Of a stretch of 49,105 nt of DNA, positions 14,909 through 24,318 are shown piece after piece. The notes under the pieces were generated by a model that did not search any database, was not told the DNA's origin, and saw nothing but the letters and a program-made list of their open reading frames with translations. Origin of the DNA: Bradyrhizobium centrolobii. GTDB taxonomy: Bacteria; Pseudomonadota; Alphaproteobacteria; Rhizobiales; Xanthobacteraceae. Position 1 is the first letter of the stretch. Every line of letters starts with the position of its first letter. The stretch is from the NCBI RefSeq assembly GCF_001641635.1, contig NZ_LUUB01000057.1, positions 1-49,105 of the forward strand, given 5' to 3'. Made by a program: the position numbers and the translations under genes.

Positions 14909-15112
14909 TTAAGAGGAATTGCTGGAATCCATGTCCCAATCTGATCCGAATCTCGATTCTTCTGCGCGCCGGGCCAGCCGCTCATACTCGTCCGCGATCC
15001 TAAGTAACCTGCGCCTTGATTTGGGGCAGGTCAGTGAGGCTGCTTTCGACCGCGTCGCTTCGGCGCGACTTCGCCAATGTTGCGGACCATAGAATGGTTG
15101 CTTTGATGCCAT
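14909..15112 (-). CDS. Small conserved-type hypothetical protein
   Basis: 67 residues starting MASKQPFYGPQHWRSRAEAT, with a further 'KSRRRLLRIADEYERLARRAEE' type helix. The pattern HWR-x-RAEE...MLRIADDYERLAxRAE is one I know from many short rhizobial proteins of unknown function. The charged helix suggests a small helical hairpin. The start was placed at 15112 rather than 15124 because the family usually begins near the HWR motif. Function unknown. Confidence 0.6.
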   Translation of the reverse strand: MASKQPFYGPQHWRSRAEATRSKAASLTCPKSRRRLLRIADEYERLARRAEESRFGSDWDMDSSNSS

Positions 15113-15124
15113 GAAGATACGCAT

Positions 15125-15733
15125 GCAAGCGGAAGGCCAAGAGACTGCCAGGCAGCTTCTTACGAACTCCGCTCAATCACAGGCGCCGTTTTGGACGCAT
15201 CAGATAGTCACGCCTGCCGAACCGGAGGCGATCGCGAAGTCGCGTTCTGAAGGCGATGGCACACATCCCAACTCGATACCGCCGGGCACTCACAGCGCTC
15301 ACAGCTTTTCAGTCATTCGGAGCACTGAGGACAGAATGATAGGCAGAAGGTAATTCCAAAAGAATGCCATGCAGAAGAAGGAAACCTCTCTTGGCGTTCG
15401 ATTTCGCAGAGCTCACCCAGAACGCGAGGACGCCAATCGTTCGAAATCGCGACAGATGCGAAGCTGCAGACGATTTCTCTGCCGAGTAGAGCTGCTTCAA
15501 TTCTAAATAAAACTGCCGCAGTGCCACGCCACGTGAGACTCGCCTCACTTGATAGCGACGCAGTCATCAGCGCTTCAATAAGCGCCTGTAAACCCTCGAC
15601 GCATCGATGCCTGTCAATGAGCTGAGGGCCACCAGGACACCTCGCTTTTATTGACATTTGGGCGCTCGAATTCCGACATCTCGGCCAGGCGAGGTGTGGT
15701 GGTTGACGACAGTATCTCGCTGGAGTTGCTAGA
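15125..15733. other. No supported gene
   Basis: Long overlapping ORFs exist on the minus strand (15313-15840) but their translations lack any recognisable motif and conflict with the plus-strand small gene at 15734. Nothing regulatory is evident. Confidence 0.4.
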
Positions 15734-15979
15734 ATGGATGACATTGTGCCTGAACGAAACCGGACATCCGAGCCTCTCCTGAGCGCGGCATTTGAGAAGT
15801 CATGGCGCTTCGTGGAGAAAGATCCGTTCCTGACCCACAATGCGAGGGACGTGTTGCGCGCGCGGTTGCGCGCCCATCTTGAGCGCTCATCGCGGAGTGG
15901 CGAACATAATCCTTTTCAACTGGCAAACAGCGCCATCTGGAATCTACGCAATGAGTTGGGACGGCGGCCCGGCAGCTGA
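15734..15979 (+). CDS. Small hypothetical protein (81 residues)
   Basis: MDDIVPERNRTSEPLLSAAF then a helical region 'EKSWRFVEKDPFLTHNARDVLRARLRAHLERSSRSGEHNPFQLANSAIW' (summarised). The alternation of charged and hydrophobic residues looks like real coding sequence and resembles short rhizobial proteins with an 'FDEAWRFVE...RAxLRxHL' pattern. No known function and no clear operon partner. A minus-strand ORF overlaps it. Confidence 0.45.
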   Translation: MDDIVPERNRTSEPLLSAAFEKSWRFVEKDPFLTHNARDVLRARLRAHLERSSRSGEHNPFQLANSAIWNLRNELGRRPGS

Positions 15980-16307
15980 CGCCACGCCGCACGCAACGAC
16001 TTCTCCCCTCTTTTCGGATCTGCCGCTATAGGCGCATCGAGATGAAACAAACATCTTGCTGTCGTCTTGAGGGGCCCCTGGATCACATTTCGTGCACTCG
16101 GGACAGCCTTCGCCCTCGTCCACCGAGTTCCGCATAGGGAGCGTCGACCGATTTCGAGTGACGGCGGGCGATTAGAAGGCCTTCCAGCCTGGAAAGCGCC
16201 ACGCAAAACTGTTTACCGAGCCTACATCTCGGCGCGCGCTTTTGCCGCTCAACACGCTACCCCAGCGCGAGGTGTCCCGAAATGGCCAAGCTTGTTTGGT
16301 CGCCTGC
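15980..16307. other. No supported gene
   Basis: Downstream flank of nifA. Short ORFs on both strands have no motifs. No clear terminator hairpin with a T-run was seen. Confidence 0.4.
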
Positions 16308-18134
16308 TCAGAACCTCTTAATCTCTATGCCAAACTTCCGCAGCGCATAGCCAATTTGACGCGGCGTCAATCCAAGCAGACGGGCCGCCTTTGCCTGCAC
16401 CCAGCCCGATTTTTCCATCGCGGCGATGAGGGTATCACGATCTGCCATGTTCGCGCTCCTTAGAAGCGAGGTATTACCCGGCATCAAGGCCACCGGTTCA
16501 TTCTCGCCCGTCTGGGCTGGGCCAGGAAGTAACGGACCCGCCTCAACCGGCGCGATGACCGGCTTTGCCGGAGGCTCTCCGCACCGTACCGATCGCGGAG
16601 CCATTCCGTTGGATCCGCCCTTCCATAGCAGCGCGGAAAGGCACTGGCCGTGACGGCAGGCAAAATCGTCCTTGAGAATGGACGGTCCGGGCGCCAACGT
16701 CGCGGTACGCTGCACGCAATTTTCGAGTTCGCGAACGTTGCCGGGAAAGCCACAGCTCATCAGCACTTCCATGGCACTTGGATCAAAGGTCAGCGTACGC
16801 CCATTCTCGTGATTGAAGTTCTTTAGAAACTCCGCGGCAAGCAAGGGAATGTCGCTGCGCCTCTCACGCAAGGGAGGCAATAGCAGGGGAACCACGCTGA
16901 TGCGATAGTACAGGTCGGCGCGAAACTCGTTCTTTTCCACGGCCAATTCGAGGTCACGGTTGGTCGCAGCAATCACGCGGACATTGACCTTGACGGTCTG
17001 CGCGCTACCCACCCGCTCGAACTCCTGCTCCTGCAGGACGCGCAACAGCTTTGCCTGAAAGGCGGCCGAGATTTCCCCGATCTCGTCAAGGAACAGCGTC
17101 CCCTTGTCAGCAAGCTCAAAACGCCCTTTGCGTGAATTGAGAGCACCGGTAAAGGCTCCCCTTTCATGACCGAATAGTTCGGATTCCAACACGGTCTCGG
17201 CGAGCGCTGCGCAGTTCATCTTGATGAACGGGCGTTTCGAACGCGGCGATAGCTCATGGATAGCCTTGGCGACGAGCTCCTTTCCGGTTCCGGACTCGCC
17301 GCGCAACAGCACGGTTGCGTTGGATTTTGCTACCACCGCGATCTTATCGAGAAGCCCACGTAACGGCGGGCTGATGCCAATGATGCCGTCGATATGCACC
17401 TTCCTACGCTCCCGCCTCTGGTTCTTGAATTCGGAGAGTTCCTTCTGAAGACGATAGCTTTCTGACATGAGACGTTTGCGGTCCCGGCCGACGAGGCGAT
17501 GCAACTTCACTGACTGTCCAACCAATTTGGCAATCATACAGAGCAAGCGGACGTCGGGCTCGAGTGGGACCATTGGCTCGTCGTTCGTCACACGCTCGAT
17601 CGACAGCGTTCCCACCACCTTTTCATCATTGACAATAGGGACGCCGATGAACGACACCCGCGTGTAATCGGAAGCGCCGAGCACGTCCAAATCTGCCGCA
17701 CTGAACGCCGGATGCGTGGCAATGTTCTCGGCCACAAAGTCAGCGCCAGTGGAAACGATCTGCTCGATGGCTTTTTGCGGAAGGCGCATGCGGTAGCGCT
17801 CATCGCTCCCCTCGCTCCATCCCGGACCGACCGCAATCTCGGGCTCGTCATCATCTGCGAGCAAAGAAATCACACCATGTCTCATCTGCAGGAAGGATTG
17901 CAGAAGGTCGACCACATTCGCCAGCGTAACCTCAAGCCGAGACGCACTGGCGAGTATTTGCGTTATTTCGACGAGGCCCCTCAGTGCGGTTTCGTTCAAC
18001 GCGACCACGATGGAGCGGCCGGTCTCGGCTTCATGTCGCTCGCATTCGGAAGTGGCCTGCGTTTCGACGGCGCCTTCTTCGCACTGATCATTCTGCCAGG
18101 CACCTCGTTCAAACTTCGGAGTATCGCCTTCCAT
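16308..18134 (-). CDS. nifA: NifA, nitrogen-fixation transcription activator
   Basis: A 608-residue enhancer-binding protein that activates sigma-54 promoters from TGT-N10-ACA sites under low oxygen. Domains in order: GAF (about residues 35-190), AAA+ ATPase with Walker A GESGTGKELVAKAIH, the sigma-54 contact loop GAFTGA and GTLFLDEIGEI, a linker with the oxygen-sensing cysteines (ELENCVQRT, then CRHGQC, i.e. Cys-x4-Cys), and a C-terminal Fis-type helix-turn-helix (AKAARLLGLTPRQIGYALRKFG). The open frame extends to 18401, but NifA proteins are about 600 residues long, so I prefer the Met at 18134 (or 18146). The usual upstream partner fixR is absent. Confidence 0.92.
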   Translation of the reverse strand: MEGDTPKFERGAWQNDQCEEGAVETQATSECERHEAETGRSIVVALNETALRGLVEITQILASASRLEVTLANVVDLLQSFLQMRHGVISLLADDDEPEIAVGPGWSEGSDERYRMRLPQKAIEQIVSTGADFVAENIATHPAFSAADLDVLGASDYTRVSFIGVPIVNDEKVVGTLSIERVTNDEPMVPLEPDVRLLCMIAKLVGQSVKLHRLVGRDRKRLMSESYRLQKELSEFKNQRRERRKVHIDGIIGISPPLRGLLDKIAVVAKSNATVLLRGESGTGKELVAKAIHELSPRSKRPFIKMNCAALAETVLESELFGHERGAFTGALNSRKGRFELADKGTLFLDEIGEISAAFQAKLLRVLQEQEFERVGSAQTVKVNVRVIAATNRDLELAVEKNEFRADLYYRISVVPLLLPPLRERRSDIPLLAAEFLKNFNHENGRTLTFDPSAMEVLMSCGFPGNVRELENCVQRTATLAPGPSILKDDFACRHGQCLSALLWKGGSNGMAPRSVRCGEPPAKPVIAPVEAGPLLPGPAQTGENEPVALMPGNTSLLRSANMADRDTLIAAMEKSGWVQAKAARLLGLTPRQIGYALRKFGIEIKRF

Positions 18135-18403
18135 CTGACAGTCCATCTCGCACCAACGCTTCGCAGAGATATCACACCTGCCTGATGCGGCGCTAAACAC
18201 GTAAGCGTGCCATTCTCTACATTCCGTACGATCCAGTTCAAGTCTTGGTGCTTTGCGACCCAATGTCGCGTCCGCAAGTTTCTTGTCGGACTCCAAACAT
18301 CGGCGGATTTCATACATCACGTGCGTCTGGTTTCGCACAGAGGGCCCATGCGAATTACACGTCACTTCTAGCGATGAAGAATCTGACGTGACGATCACCA
18401 CAC

Positions 18404-18784
18404 GTGAGATTTACGCATCGCAGTGAGGGAATGCACCGACACACAGAAGGTGGGGCTCGCCTTTCCCAAGGACCCTCCCCGCAAGTACAGCAAAGCCCAC
18501 CGGCCGTCGTCCGGGAACAGCCCTGCCTTGTCTGCAAGCAGACCCCATGCGAGGCCCATCATCTCAAGTTTGCCAAACCCAGGGCTCTCGGTCGCAAGGT
18601 CAGCGACGAGTTTACCGTGCATCGGCGCGGCAACGAGAGGGCGTGGTGGGCCGACATGCAGATAGCGCCGCTGCCCGTCGCGAAAGACTTGTGGGCGGCA
18701 AGCCCAATCCACCGCTCGGCCAGCTGGCCCGCAACAGAAAGAACTGCTGGTTCGATCGCTGGCGGGAAAACGTCACCCCCATGA
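18404..18784 (+). pseudogene. HNH-like 'CLVC...HHLRFAQPRALGRKVSDEF' protein remnant
   Basis: The frame contains CLVCKQTPCEAHHLKFAKPR then ALGRKVSDEFTV and, after a gap, RAWWADMQIAPLPVAKDLW. These are pieces of a short Zn/HNH-type protein I know from rhizobial and phage contexts. The segment with the second zinc pair (the LCRGHHRELH region) is missing after FTV, and the matching N-terminal part (LAFPKDPPRK) is in another frame. The gene is therefore broken. Confidence 0.6.
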
Positions 18785-18866
18785 ACGGGACCATTCCACT
18801 CACACCTCGCTTGTCATCCCTCACAAGATGGGCTCAGTAAGTTGAAACAGCTAACCAGATCCGGTG

Positions 18867-19811
18867 TCAGCCATCTCTCGGCAAATACGCTTTATATGTG
18901 CGCCTGATGCCCTCATCGAGCGACGTGCGCGCGCGCCAGCCGAACCTAGCGAGATGACTGACATCGAGCAGTTTGCGCGGCGTGCCGTCAGGCCGCGAGC
19001 CGTCGAAGGTGATCTCGCCCTGATAGCCGACGATGTCGGCGACCACGCGAGCGAATTCGGCGATCGTGATGTCTTCGCCGGTGCCTATGTTGACGAGCTC
19101 GGGACTCGAGTAAGTCTTCATGAGGTGCACGCAGGCATCGGCCATGTCGTCGACATAGAGGAATTCGCGGCGCGGCGTGCCGGTGCCCCAGACCACGACG
19201 CTTTTTGCATCCGTAACCTTGGCCTCGTGAAAGCGCCGGATCAGCGCGGCGACGACGTGGCTCAATTCGGGGTGATAATTGTCGCCGGGGCCGTAGAGAT
19301 TGGTCGGCATCACGCTGATGAAGTCGCATCCGTACTGGCTGCGATAGGCCTCCGCCATCTTGATGCCGGCGATCTTGGCGATGGCATAAGGCTCGTTGGT
19401 CGGCTCCAGCGGGCCGGTCAGCATCGAGTCTTCGCGGAGCGGTTGGGCCGCCAGCTTCGGATAGATGCAGGAGGAGCCGAGGAACATCAGCTTCTCGGCG
19501 CCGTTTTGATGCGCGGCATGGATCACGTTCGCCGCGATCGCGATGTTGTCGTAGATGAACTCGGCGCGCAGCGTGTTGTTGGCGACGATGCCGCCGACCT
19601 TGGCCGCGGCGAGGAACACGACCTGCGGCCGCACGCGTCCGAACCAGTCGAACACGGCGGCCTGGTTGCGGAGGTCGACCTCGCGCCGATCCACTGTAAT
19701 GAGCTTGACATCCTCGCGCGCGAGCCGGCGCACCAGCGCAGCGCCGACCATGCCGCGATGACCGGCGACGTAGACGCTTTTGCCCGTCAGCTCAAACGCT
19801 GCGCTGGGCAT
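18867..19811 (-). CDS. nolK: GDP-L-fucose synthase (NolK)
   Basis: A 314-residue NADP-dependent epimerase/reductase of the extended SDR family that turns GDP-4-keto-6-deoxymannose into GDP-L-fucose, the sugar donor for NodZ. The Rossmann motif GHRGMVGAAL is near residue 16, GSSCIYP is near residue 108, the catalytic YxxxK (YAIAKIAG) near 137, and 'PTNLYGPGDNYHPELSHV' near 164. The start at 19811 places the GxxGxxG motif correctly; the open frame extends further. It overlaps the end of noeL by 20 bases, suggesting coupled translation. Confidence 0.93.
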   Translation of the reverse strand: MPSAAFELTGKSVYVAGHRGMVGAALVRRLAREDVKLITVDRREVDLRNQAAVFDWFGRVRPQVVFLAAAKVGGIVANNTLRAEFIYDNIAIAANVIHAAHQNGAEKLMFLGSSCIYPKLAAQPLREDSMLTGPLEPTNEPYAIAKIAGIKMAEAYRSQYGCDFISVMPTNLYGPGDNYHPELSHVVAALIRRFHEAKVTDAKSVVVWGTGTPRREFLYVDDMADACVHLMKTYSSPELVNIGTGEDITIAEFARVVADIVGYQGEITFDGSRPDGTPRKLLDVSHLARFGWRARTSLDEGIRRTYKAYLPRDG

Positions 19812-20860
19812 TTGCGATGTCTCGTTTGGCTTCCGCCAGGTCCCCCGCCACCATCTCCTCGACGAGCTGCGCGAAGGTGCGCTTCGGCGTCCAGCCGAGC
19901 ACCTCGCGCGCCTTGCTGGCATCGCCGACCAGCAGATCGACCTCGGTGGGCCGGAAATAGGTCGGATCGATCTTCACCACGGTCTTGCCGCTCTTGGCAT
20001 CGACGCCGGTCTCCTCGACGCCCTTGCCGCGCCATTCGATGCGGCGGCCGACCTGCGCGAAGGCGAGCTCGACCATCTCGCGCACCGAACGCATCTCGCC
20101 GGTGGCGAGCACGAAATCGCCGGGCTTGTCGGCCTGCAGGATCCTGTGCATGCCCTCGACATAGTCTTTGGCATGGCCCCAGTCGCGCTTGGCCTCGAGA
20201 TTGCCGAGATAGAGCGTCTGTTCCAGACCGACCTCGATACGGGCGACGCCGCGGGTGATCTTGCGGGTCACGAAGGTCTCGCCGGATCGGGCTCTCGTGG
20301 TTGAACAGGATGCCGTTACTGGCGAACATGCCGTAGGCTTCGCGGTAGTTCACCGTGATCCAGTAGCCGTAGAGCTTGGCGACGCCGTAGGGCGAGCGCG
20401 GATAGAACGGCGTCGTCTCCTTCTGCGGGATCTCCTGGACGAGGCCATAGAGCTCGGAGGTCGAGGCCTGGTAGAACCGCGTCTCCTTCTCCATGCCGAG
20501 GATGCGGATCGCTTCCAGGAGGCGCAGCACGCCGATGGCGTCGGCATTGGCGGTGTATTCCGGGCTCTCGAAGCTGACCGCGACGTGGCTTTGGGCGGCG
20601 AGGTTGTAGATCTCGGTCGGCCGGATCTGCTGCACCAGGCGGATCAGATTGGTCGAGTCCGTCATGTCGCCGTAATGCATCAGGAACGGCACGTTGCCGA
20701 CATGCGGGTCCTGGTAGAGATGATCGACACGCGCGGTGTTGAAGGAGGACGAGCGCCGCTTGATCCCGTGCACGACATAGCCGAGCGACAGCAGATATTC
20801 GGCGAGATAGGCCCCGTCCTGTCCGGTGACTCCGGTGATTAAAGCGATACGCTCACGCAT
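19792..20860 (-). pseudogene. noeL: GDP-mannose 4,6-dehydratase (NoeL), frameshifted
   Basis: It would convert GDP-mannose into GDP-4-keto-6-deoxymannose, the step before NolK. The first part runs from MRERIALITGVTGQDGAYLA through SSFNTARVDHLYQDPHVG and YGVAKLYGYWI to NHESPIR. The family then has GETFVTRKITRG, but here the frame breaks near 20281-20285, where the sequence has cggcgag instead of cggggcgag. The remaining 160 residues (TRKITRGVARIEVGLEQTL onward) are intact in another frame to the stop at 19792. Both halves are otherwise well preserved, so this may be a recent mutation or a sequencing error. Confidence 0.88.
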
Positions 20861-21130
20861 TGCCCAAGCCGATCTTTCTCTCCGCTTTGTCCTAAGATGA
20901 ACGCTAACAATGCACCAGAGCCCGACGCAAATGTTCGAACTGGTCGATAGCCAGATGAGGTCTCGGCCCTTTTGCTTGCTTAGGCGGGCTTCACGCGGCT
21001 TGGGATAAGCCAGGGTGTCTGCGCGCGAATTCAAAGGCCCGAAATCGGGAAGCCGTCGAGGACCCGTCAAAACTTGACATTGCTTGCTCGGCAAGGCGAT
21101 CGCGTCGTCTCATTTACTTTAAAGACGGCT

Positions 21131-21157
21131 CGCGAGCGCATTTGGTGAGCGCTCGCG
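21131..21157 (-). terminator. GC-rich hairpin between noeI and noeL
   Basis: CGCGAGCGC - nine-base loop - GCGCTCGCG, a perfect nine-pair stem, 65-91 bases after the noeI stop on the transcript. The bases after it (agccgtctttaaag) hold only a short T stretch, so termination may be weak or factor-dependent. The 360-base gap here suggests noeL-nolK have their own promoter, which I could not identify. Confidence 0.5.
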
Positions 21158-21221
21158 CATCTGCCAGGCGTACCAGCGTGGCAAGCACGCCTGTCGCTGG
21201 ACGGGAGCAGAACGATGCGTC

Positions 21222-21956
21222 CTAAAGGCTCGTATTCCTGAGCAATACATCCCCCTCAACTTCCCGGGGATATTGGATCACAACCTCGAACGAGGGTAAC
21301 AGTCGGAGAATGGCCTGTAGCGAGAGCTGCCCCTCATAGAGTTCCTTGTCGCTGTATTCCGTGTAGAGAAACCGAGTCTTGTCCAAGATTTCTTTGCCGC
21401 CATCGATGACGTCCGCTTCGGCCCCTTGTACATCCATCCAAATGAGATCGATTTTCTTCAGACCCGCTTCGTCGCACCAATCGTCCAGCCTCCGAGTCTC
21501 AACCGGAATGGGGCGATCAAATCGAACCCAATCATACTCGACAAGATGCTTCTTCGGTCGACGTATCGAGCCGGATAGATCCCACTCTTTGGCCTCGCCC
21601 TCTCCATTGCTTGGATGGAAGTCGATGGTTCCATTTCGATCGCTGATAGCGACCTCAAACAGCGCGACCTTGTCGAGGTGCGGCTCCATCTTCGTTTTGA
21701 ACCGGGCTGCCGCTCGCGGATCCGGCTCAAAGCAATGGAGCTTGGCCTCCGGACACAGCTCGAGAAAGCATCGACTATCTGTTCCGTCATTGCAGCCGAT
21801 GTCCAGAATGACAGGATCTGGCTTTTGAAGAAGCGAGATGATGTGCTCATGTACTGTTACCAAGACAAGTTCTCCTTCATGCGTTCGAAACGTCCATTGC
21901 AGTCCGCTGGATAGACCTTGGTCTGGCTCCGAGAAGCCGCGGTATTTCGTTGACAA
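21222..21956 (-). CDS. noeI: FkbM-family methyltransferase (NoeI, fucose 2-O-methylation)
   Basis: A 244-residue SAM-dependent methyltransferase of the FkbM type. The SAM loop VILDIGCNDGTDSRCF is near residue 49, HCFEPDPRAAARF follows near 74, and IDLIWMDVQGAEADVIDGG near 169 is the FkbM signature. Rhizobial NoeI adds a methyl group to O-2 of the Nod-factor fucose, and the position next to noeE and nodZ supports that role. It starts 25 bases after the noeE stop, so the two are probably cotranscribed. Confidence 0.83.
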   Translation of the reverse strand: MSTKYRGFSEPDQGLSSGLQWTFRTHEGELVLVTVHEHIISLLQKPDPVILDIGCNDGTDSRCFLELCPEAKLHCFEPDPRAAARFKTKMEPHLDKVALFEVAISDRNGTIDFHPSNGEGEAKEWDLSGSIRRPKKHLVEYDWVRFDRPIPVETRRLDDWCDEAGLKKIDLIWMDVQGAEADVIDGGKEILDKTRFLYTEYSDKELYEGQLSLQAILRLLPSFEVVIQYPREVEGDVLLRNTSL

Positions 21957-21981
21957 TTCAATGCGCCGGTTGAAAAACGCC

Positions 21982-23166
21982 TCACGACCGCTGATCGACC
22001 TTCGAAGCCGCGAGCGCCTGTTCCAAGTCGCGAACCACCGAATTGACCAGCTTCAGATTCTCCTCAACGTTGGATTTGCCGGTATGCTCTGGCCCATCCG
22101 CCCCGGAAGGATCAAGAGCCGGTGACGAGCTCTCTTCAGCTTGCTTCGGAGCTGCGCCCGCCACAGATTGAGCCGAAATGTCGAATGATGTTCCTCTCGT
22201 GCCGCCGAGCATATTCCAGCCGGTTCGAAATAGCCGACGATAGCGTTCGGTTACTGCCCGTCCCCTATCCAAAACGCCGGCTTTGCGCGCATACTGCAGT
22301 TCTTCCTCATACCCGAGATCCAGCAGGAGTTCGGGCCCAACGAGATCAGTTACCGCTTGCATCTCCTCTACGCTCAGTGCCGTTTGCCAAGCCTGGATCG
22401 AGCGAGAACCGACTGCTGTTCTCTCCAATATGTTTCGGTCTCCGAAGCTGCCGGATTGCAGGTAGTCCGTTTTCTCGGTCGCCCCCGATTCAATAGCTGC
22501 TGGATCGCAGCCAAGCGAAGCGATCAAGCGCTGGATTTCCTCGTCGGGCCCCGCCGCCAGACGTTCGTAGTGAACTACCTGCGTCTGAGGGTGGCCGCGC
22601 TGCTCGGCAAGGGCGGGAAGGCCAAGAACGAGATCTGCGAGGGAGGATGCGATAGCCGGCGTCGGCTGGCCGCGCACAAGATCGGCGAGACAGGCTCCAA
22701 TGGCGGACGGGCAGCTCGCCGAGTGGAGGGGAATTCCCCATGTCGATTTGAGCGATGCGGCAATCGCATATGGATTGCGGATCAGCAGGATCCGTGGCGC
22801 TTCTGGATAGAGGGCCTCGAGGAAGCCGAGCACCATCCAATAGCGCGGCGTCTTGTCGATGAAGATGCGTTTGCTCGCCGCCGCCAAATACTGACCGTAA
22901 GCTGCATCGGCGAAGGCGCGATGGACACTTGACTGGTCTGTTCGACCGAAAAACTCGGAAGTCGCGGCCCGAATCAGGGACGAGCCCGCCGGGTGGCGGT
23001 GGTCCACCGTACCCATCGCCTCAAGGGCTAACAGTAGCCAAGGCTCTGGCGGGGCCAATATGTCAGGATGCTGCTGCAGCAAATGCGCGAGCAGCGTCGT
23101 TCCCGAGCGGGGAAGACCGAGAAGAAAGCAAACCTCGGGGAACGCCTTGGGATTACGCATCATCAT
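21982..23166 (-). CDS. noeE: Nod-factor sulfotransferase (NoeE-like)
   Basis: A 394-residue sulfotransferase. The PAPS 5'-phosphosulfate loop CFLLGLPRSGTTLLAHLL lies at residues 13-30, and RILLIRNPYAIAASL (3'-phosphate binding Arg/Ser region) near 124. The last ~70 residues are polar and probably flexible. In fucosylated rhizobia NoeE transfers sulfate to the fucose of the Nod factor. Location between nodZ and noeI fits this. It could prefer another acceptor, which sequence alone cannot tell. Confidence 0.82.
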   Translation of the reverse strand: MMMRNPKAFPEVCFLLGLPRSGTTLLAHLLQQHPDILAPPEPWLLLALEAMGTVDHRHPAGSSLIRAATSEFFGRTDQSSVHRAFADAAYGQYLAAASKRIFIDKTPRYWMVLGFLEALYPEAPRILLIRNPYAIAASLKSTWGIPLHSASCPSAIGACLADLVRGQPTPAIASSLADLVLGLPALAEQRGHPQTQVVHYERLAAGPDEEIQRLIASLGCDPAAIESGATEKTDYLQSGSFGDRNILERTAVGSRSIQAWQTALSVEEMQAVTDLVGPELLLDLGYEEELQYARKAGVLDRGRAVTERYRRLFRTGWNMLGGTRGTSFDISAQSVAGAAPKQAEESSSPALDPSGADGPEHTGKSNVEENLKLVNSVVRDLEQALAASKVDQRS

Positions 23167-23265
23167 TCCTTACCTTGTTGTCCGGAGCCGACCGCGAGAC
23201 ACTCTTGGATCTGCAGCGACACTGGAATAGGCCGAATAGGCCCCCAAGCGTGAGTGACAGCTTCG

Positions 23266-24270
23266 TTAAATAGATTGTCGAACGACATGATGTTCGACGG
23301 AGGCACCAGAGCACTCGTTCAACTGTTCTTCTTTCAGGATCAAACGAGCCGGATTATTCAAATCAAACTCGATAACGCGTGGCACGAACAGGCTCGCATA
23401 CCGCGTGAAGGCGCTGGTCGGCGGAAAGCGGATCAGGGTCTCGCAACGACTAAGGAGATACATCTCGACGAGAGCGGAACAGCCGCCTTCAAAACCGAGC
23501 ATGGCACTATGCAATGGTCCGGCCTGATGCGCCTGGAAGCGCTTTGGCACAGTGAAGAGATTCGGACACACATCTGAAATCCGATCGAGGACCCACGTAC
23601 TATCAGTACACAAGAACACCTTCACAGGTCTTGGATCCGGCCGTGCCTTTGCCATGTCGACGGCATCGCGTATCTGCCGCAATGCACACTCCGGATCGGC
23701 CCAATAGGGCGCATGCCCCATAATATCTTCACCGTTACCGTGCCGAACATGAACTCCGATAACGTTATAGCCTCTAAAGTGCTCCTCGTAGATTGCCTCA
23801 ACCCGTTCCCGAATCTCTAGTGTCGGCCTAAGCTGCCGAAAGATCTGTCGTTCTGCATCCTGATCGCATCGCCACATCAGACAGGCATCGCACACCACGG
23901 TGCCAGCGTCGCAATCCGCTTGGGACTCGAAAAGCTTACCAAGCTCGTCTCGCTCTTTAAAAATTTGTTCATCCGGGCGGTAGGCGCAGTCGATGTGCGG
24001 CCTATTCCACCAGGACGGAAAGAAGGGACCCGGAAATGCGACCCGATTGATCCGATCATCGCAAATGACCGGTACGCCGGCGATGTCTTCAACCGGCTCA
24101 AAAAAAACCGGAAAAGCGTTCGTGAAGGGCTGATCGAGATAGCAGGAGCCGCGCCAGTCAATGACGAGCATCCTTCTGGTCCGTTGCGCGTAACTCCAGG
24201 CCGCCGCCAGCGACCACAGGCAATCACCGAAGCCGGTGCGCCGTCTCGAAATCACAAACCGATTTTGCAT
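23266..24270 (-). CDS. nodZ: Alpha-1,6-fucosyltransferase (NodZ)
   Basis: A 334-residue fucosyltransferase that moves L-fucose from GDP-fucose to O-6 of the reducing-end GlcNAc of the Nod factor. It begins MQNRFVISRRRTGFGDCLWS and holds the donor-binding motif GVHVRHGNGEDIMGHAPYW and later RFPPTSAFTRYA, all characteristic of NodZ. The Met at 24270 matches the usual NodZ start; an upstream in-frame ATG at 24315 would add 15 residues. It follows nolO closely and precedes noeE by about 100 bases. Confidence 0.94.
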   Translation of the reverse strand: MQNRFVISRRRTGFGDCLWSLAAAWSYAQRTRRMLVIDWRGSCYLDQPFTNAFPVFFEPVEDIAGVPVICDDRINRVAFPGPFFPSWWNRPHIDCAYRPDEQIFKERDELGKLFESQADCDAGTVVCDACLMWRCDQDAERQIFRQLRPTLEIRERVEAIYEEHFRGYNVIGVHVRHGNGEDIMGHAPYWADPECALRQIRDAVDMAKARPDPRPVKVFLCTDSTWVLDRISDVCPNLFTVPKRFQAHQAGPLHSAMLGFEGGCSALVEMYLLSRCETLIRFPPTSAFTRYASLFVPRVIEFDLNNPARLILKEEQLNECSGASVEHHVVRQSI

Positions 24271-24318
24271 CGGCTCACCACCAAGCTCGCGCCGTCGATC
24301 GTTGGTTGGGGACATGAC

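Noticed and set aside
18195..18215. TGGCACG on the minus strand upstream of nifA
   Set aside because: The -12 position reads TG rather than GC, so it does not form a sigma-54 promoter.
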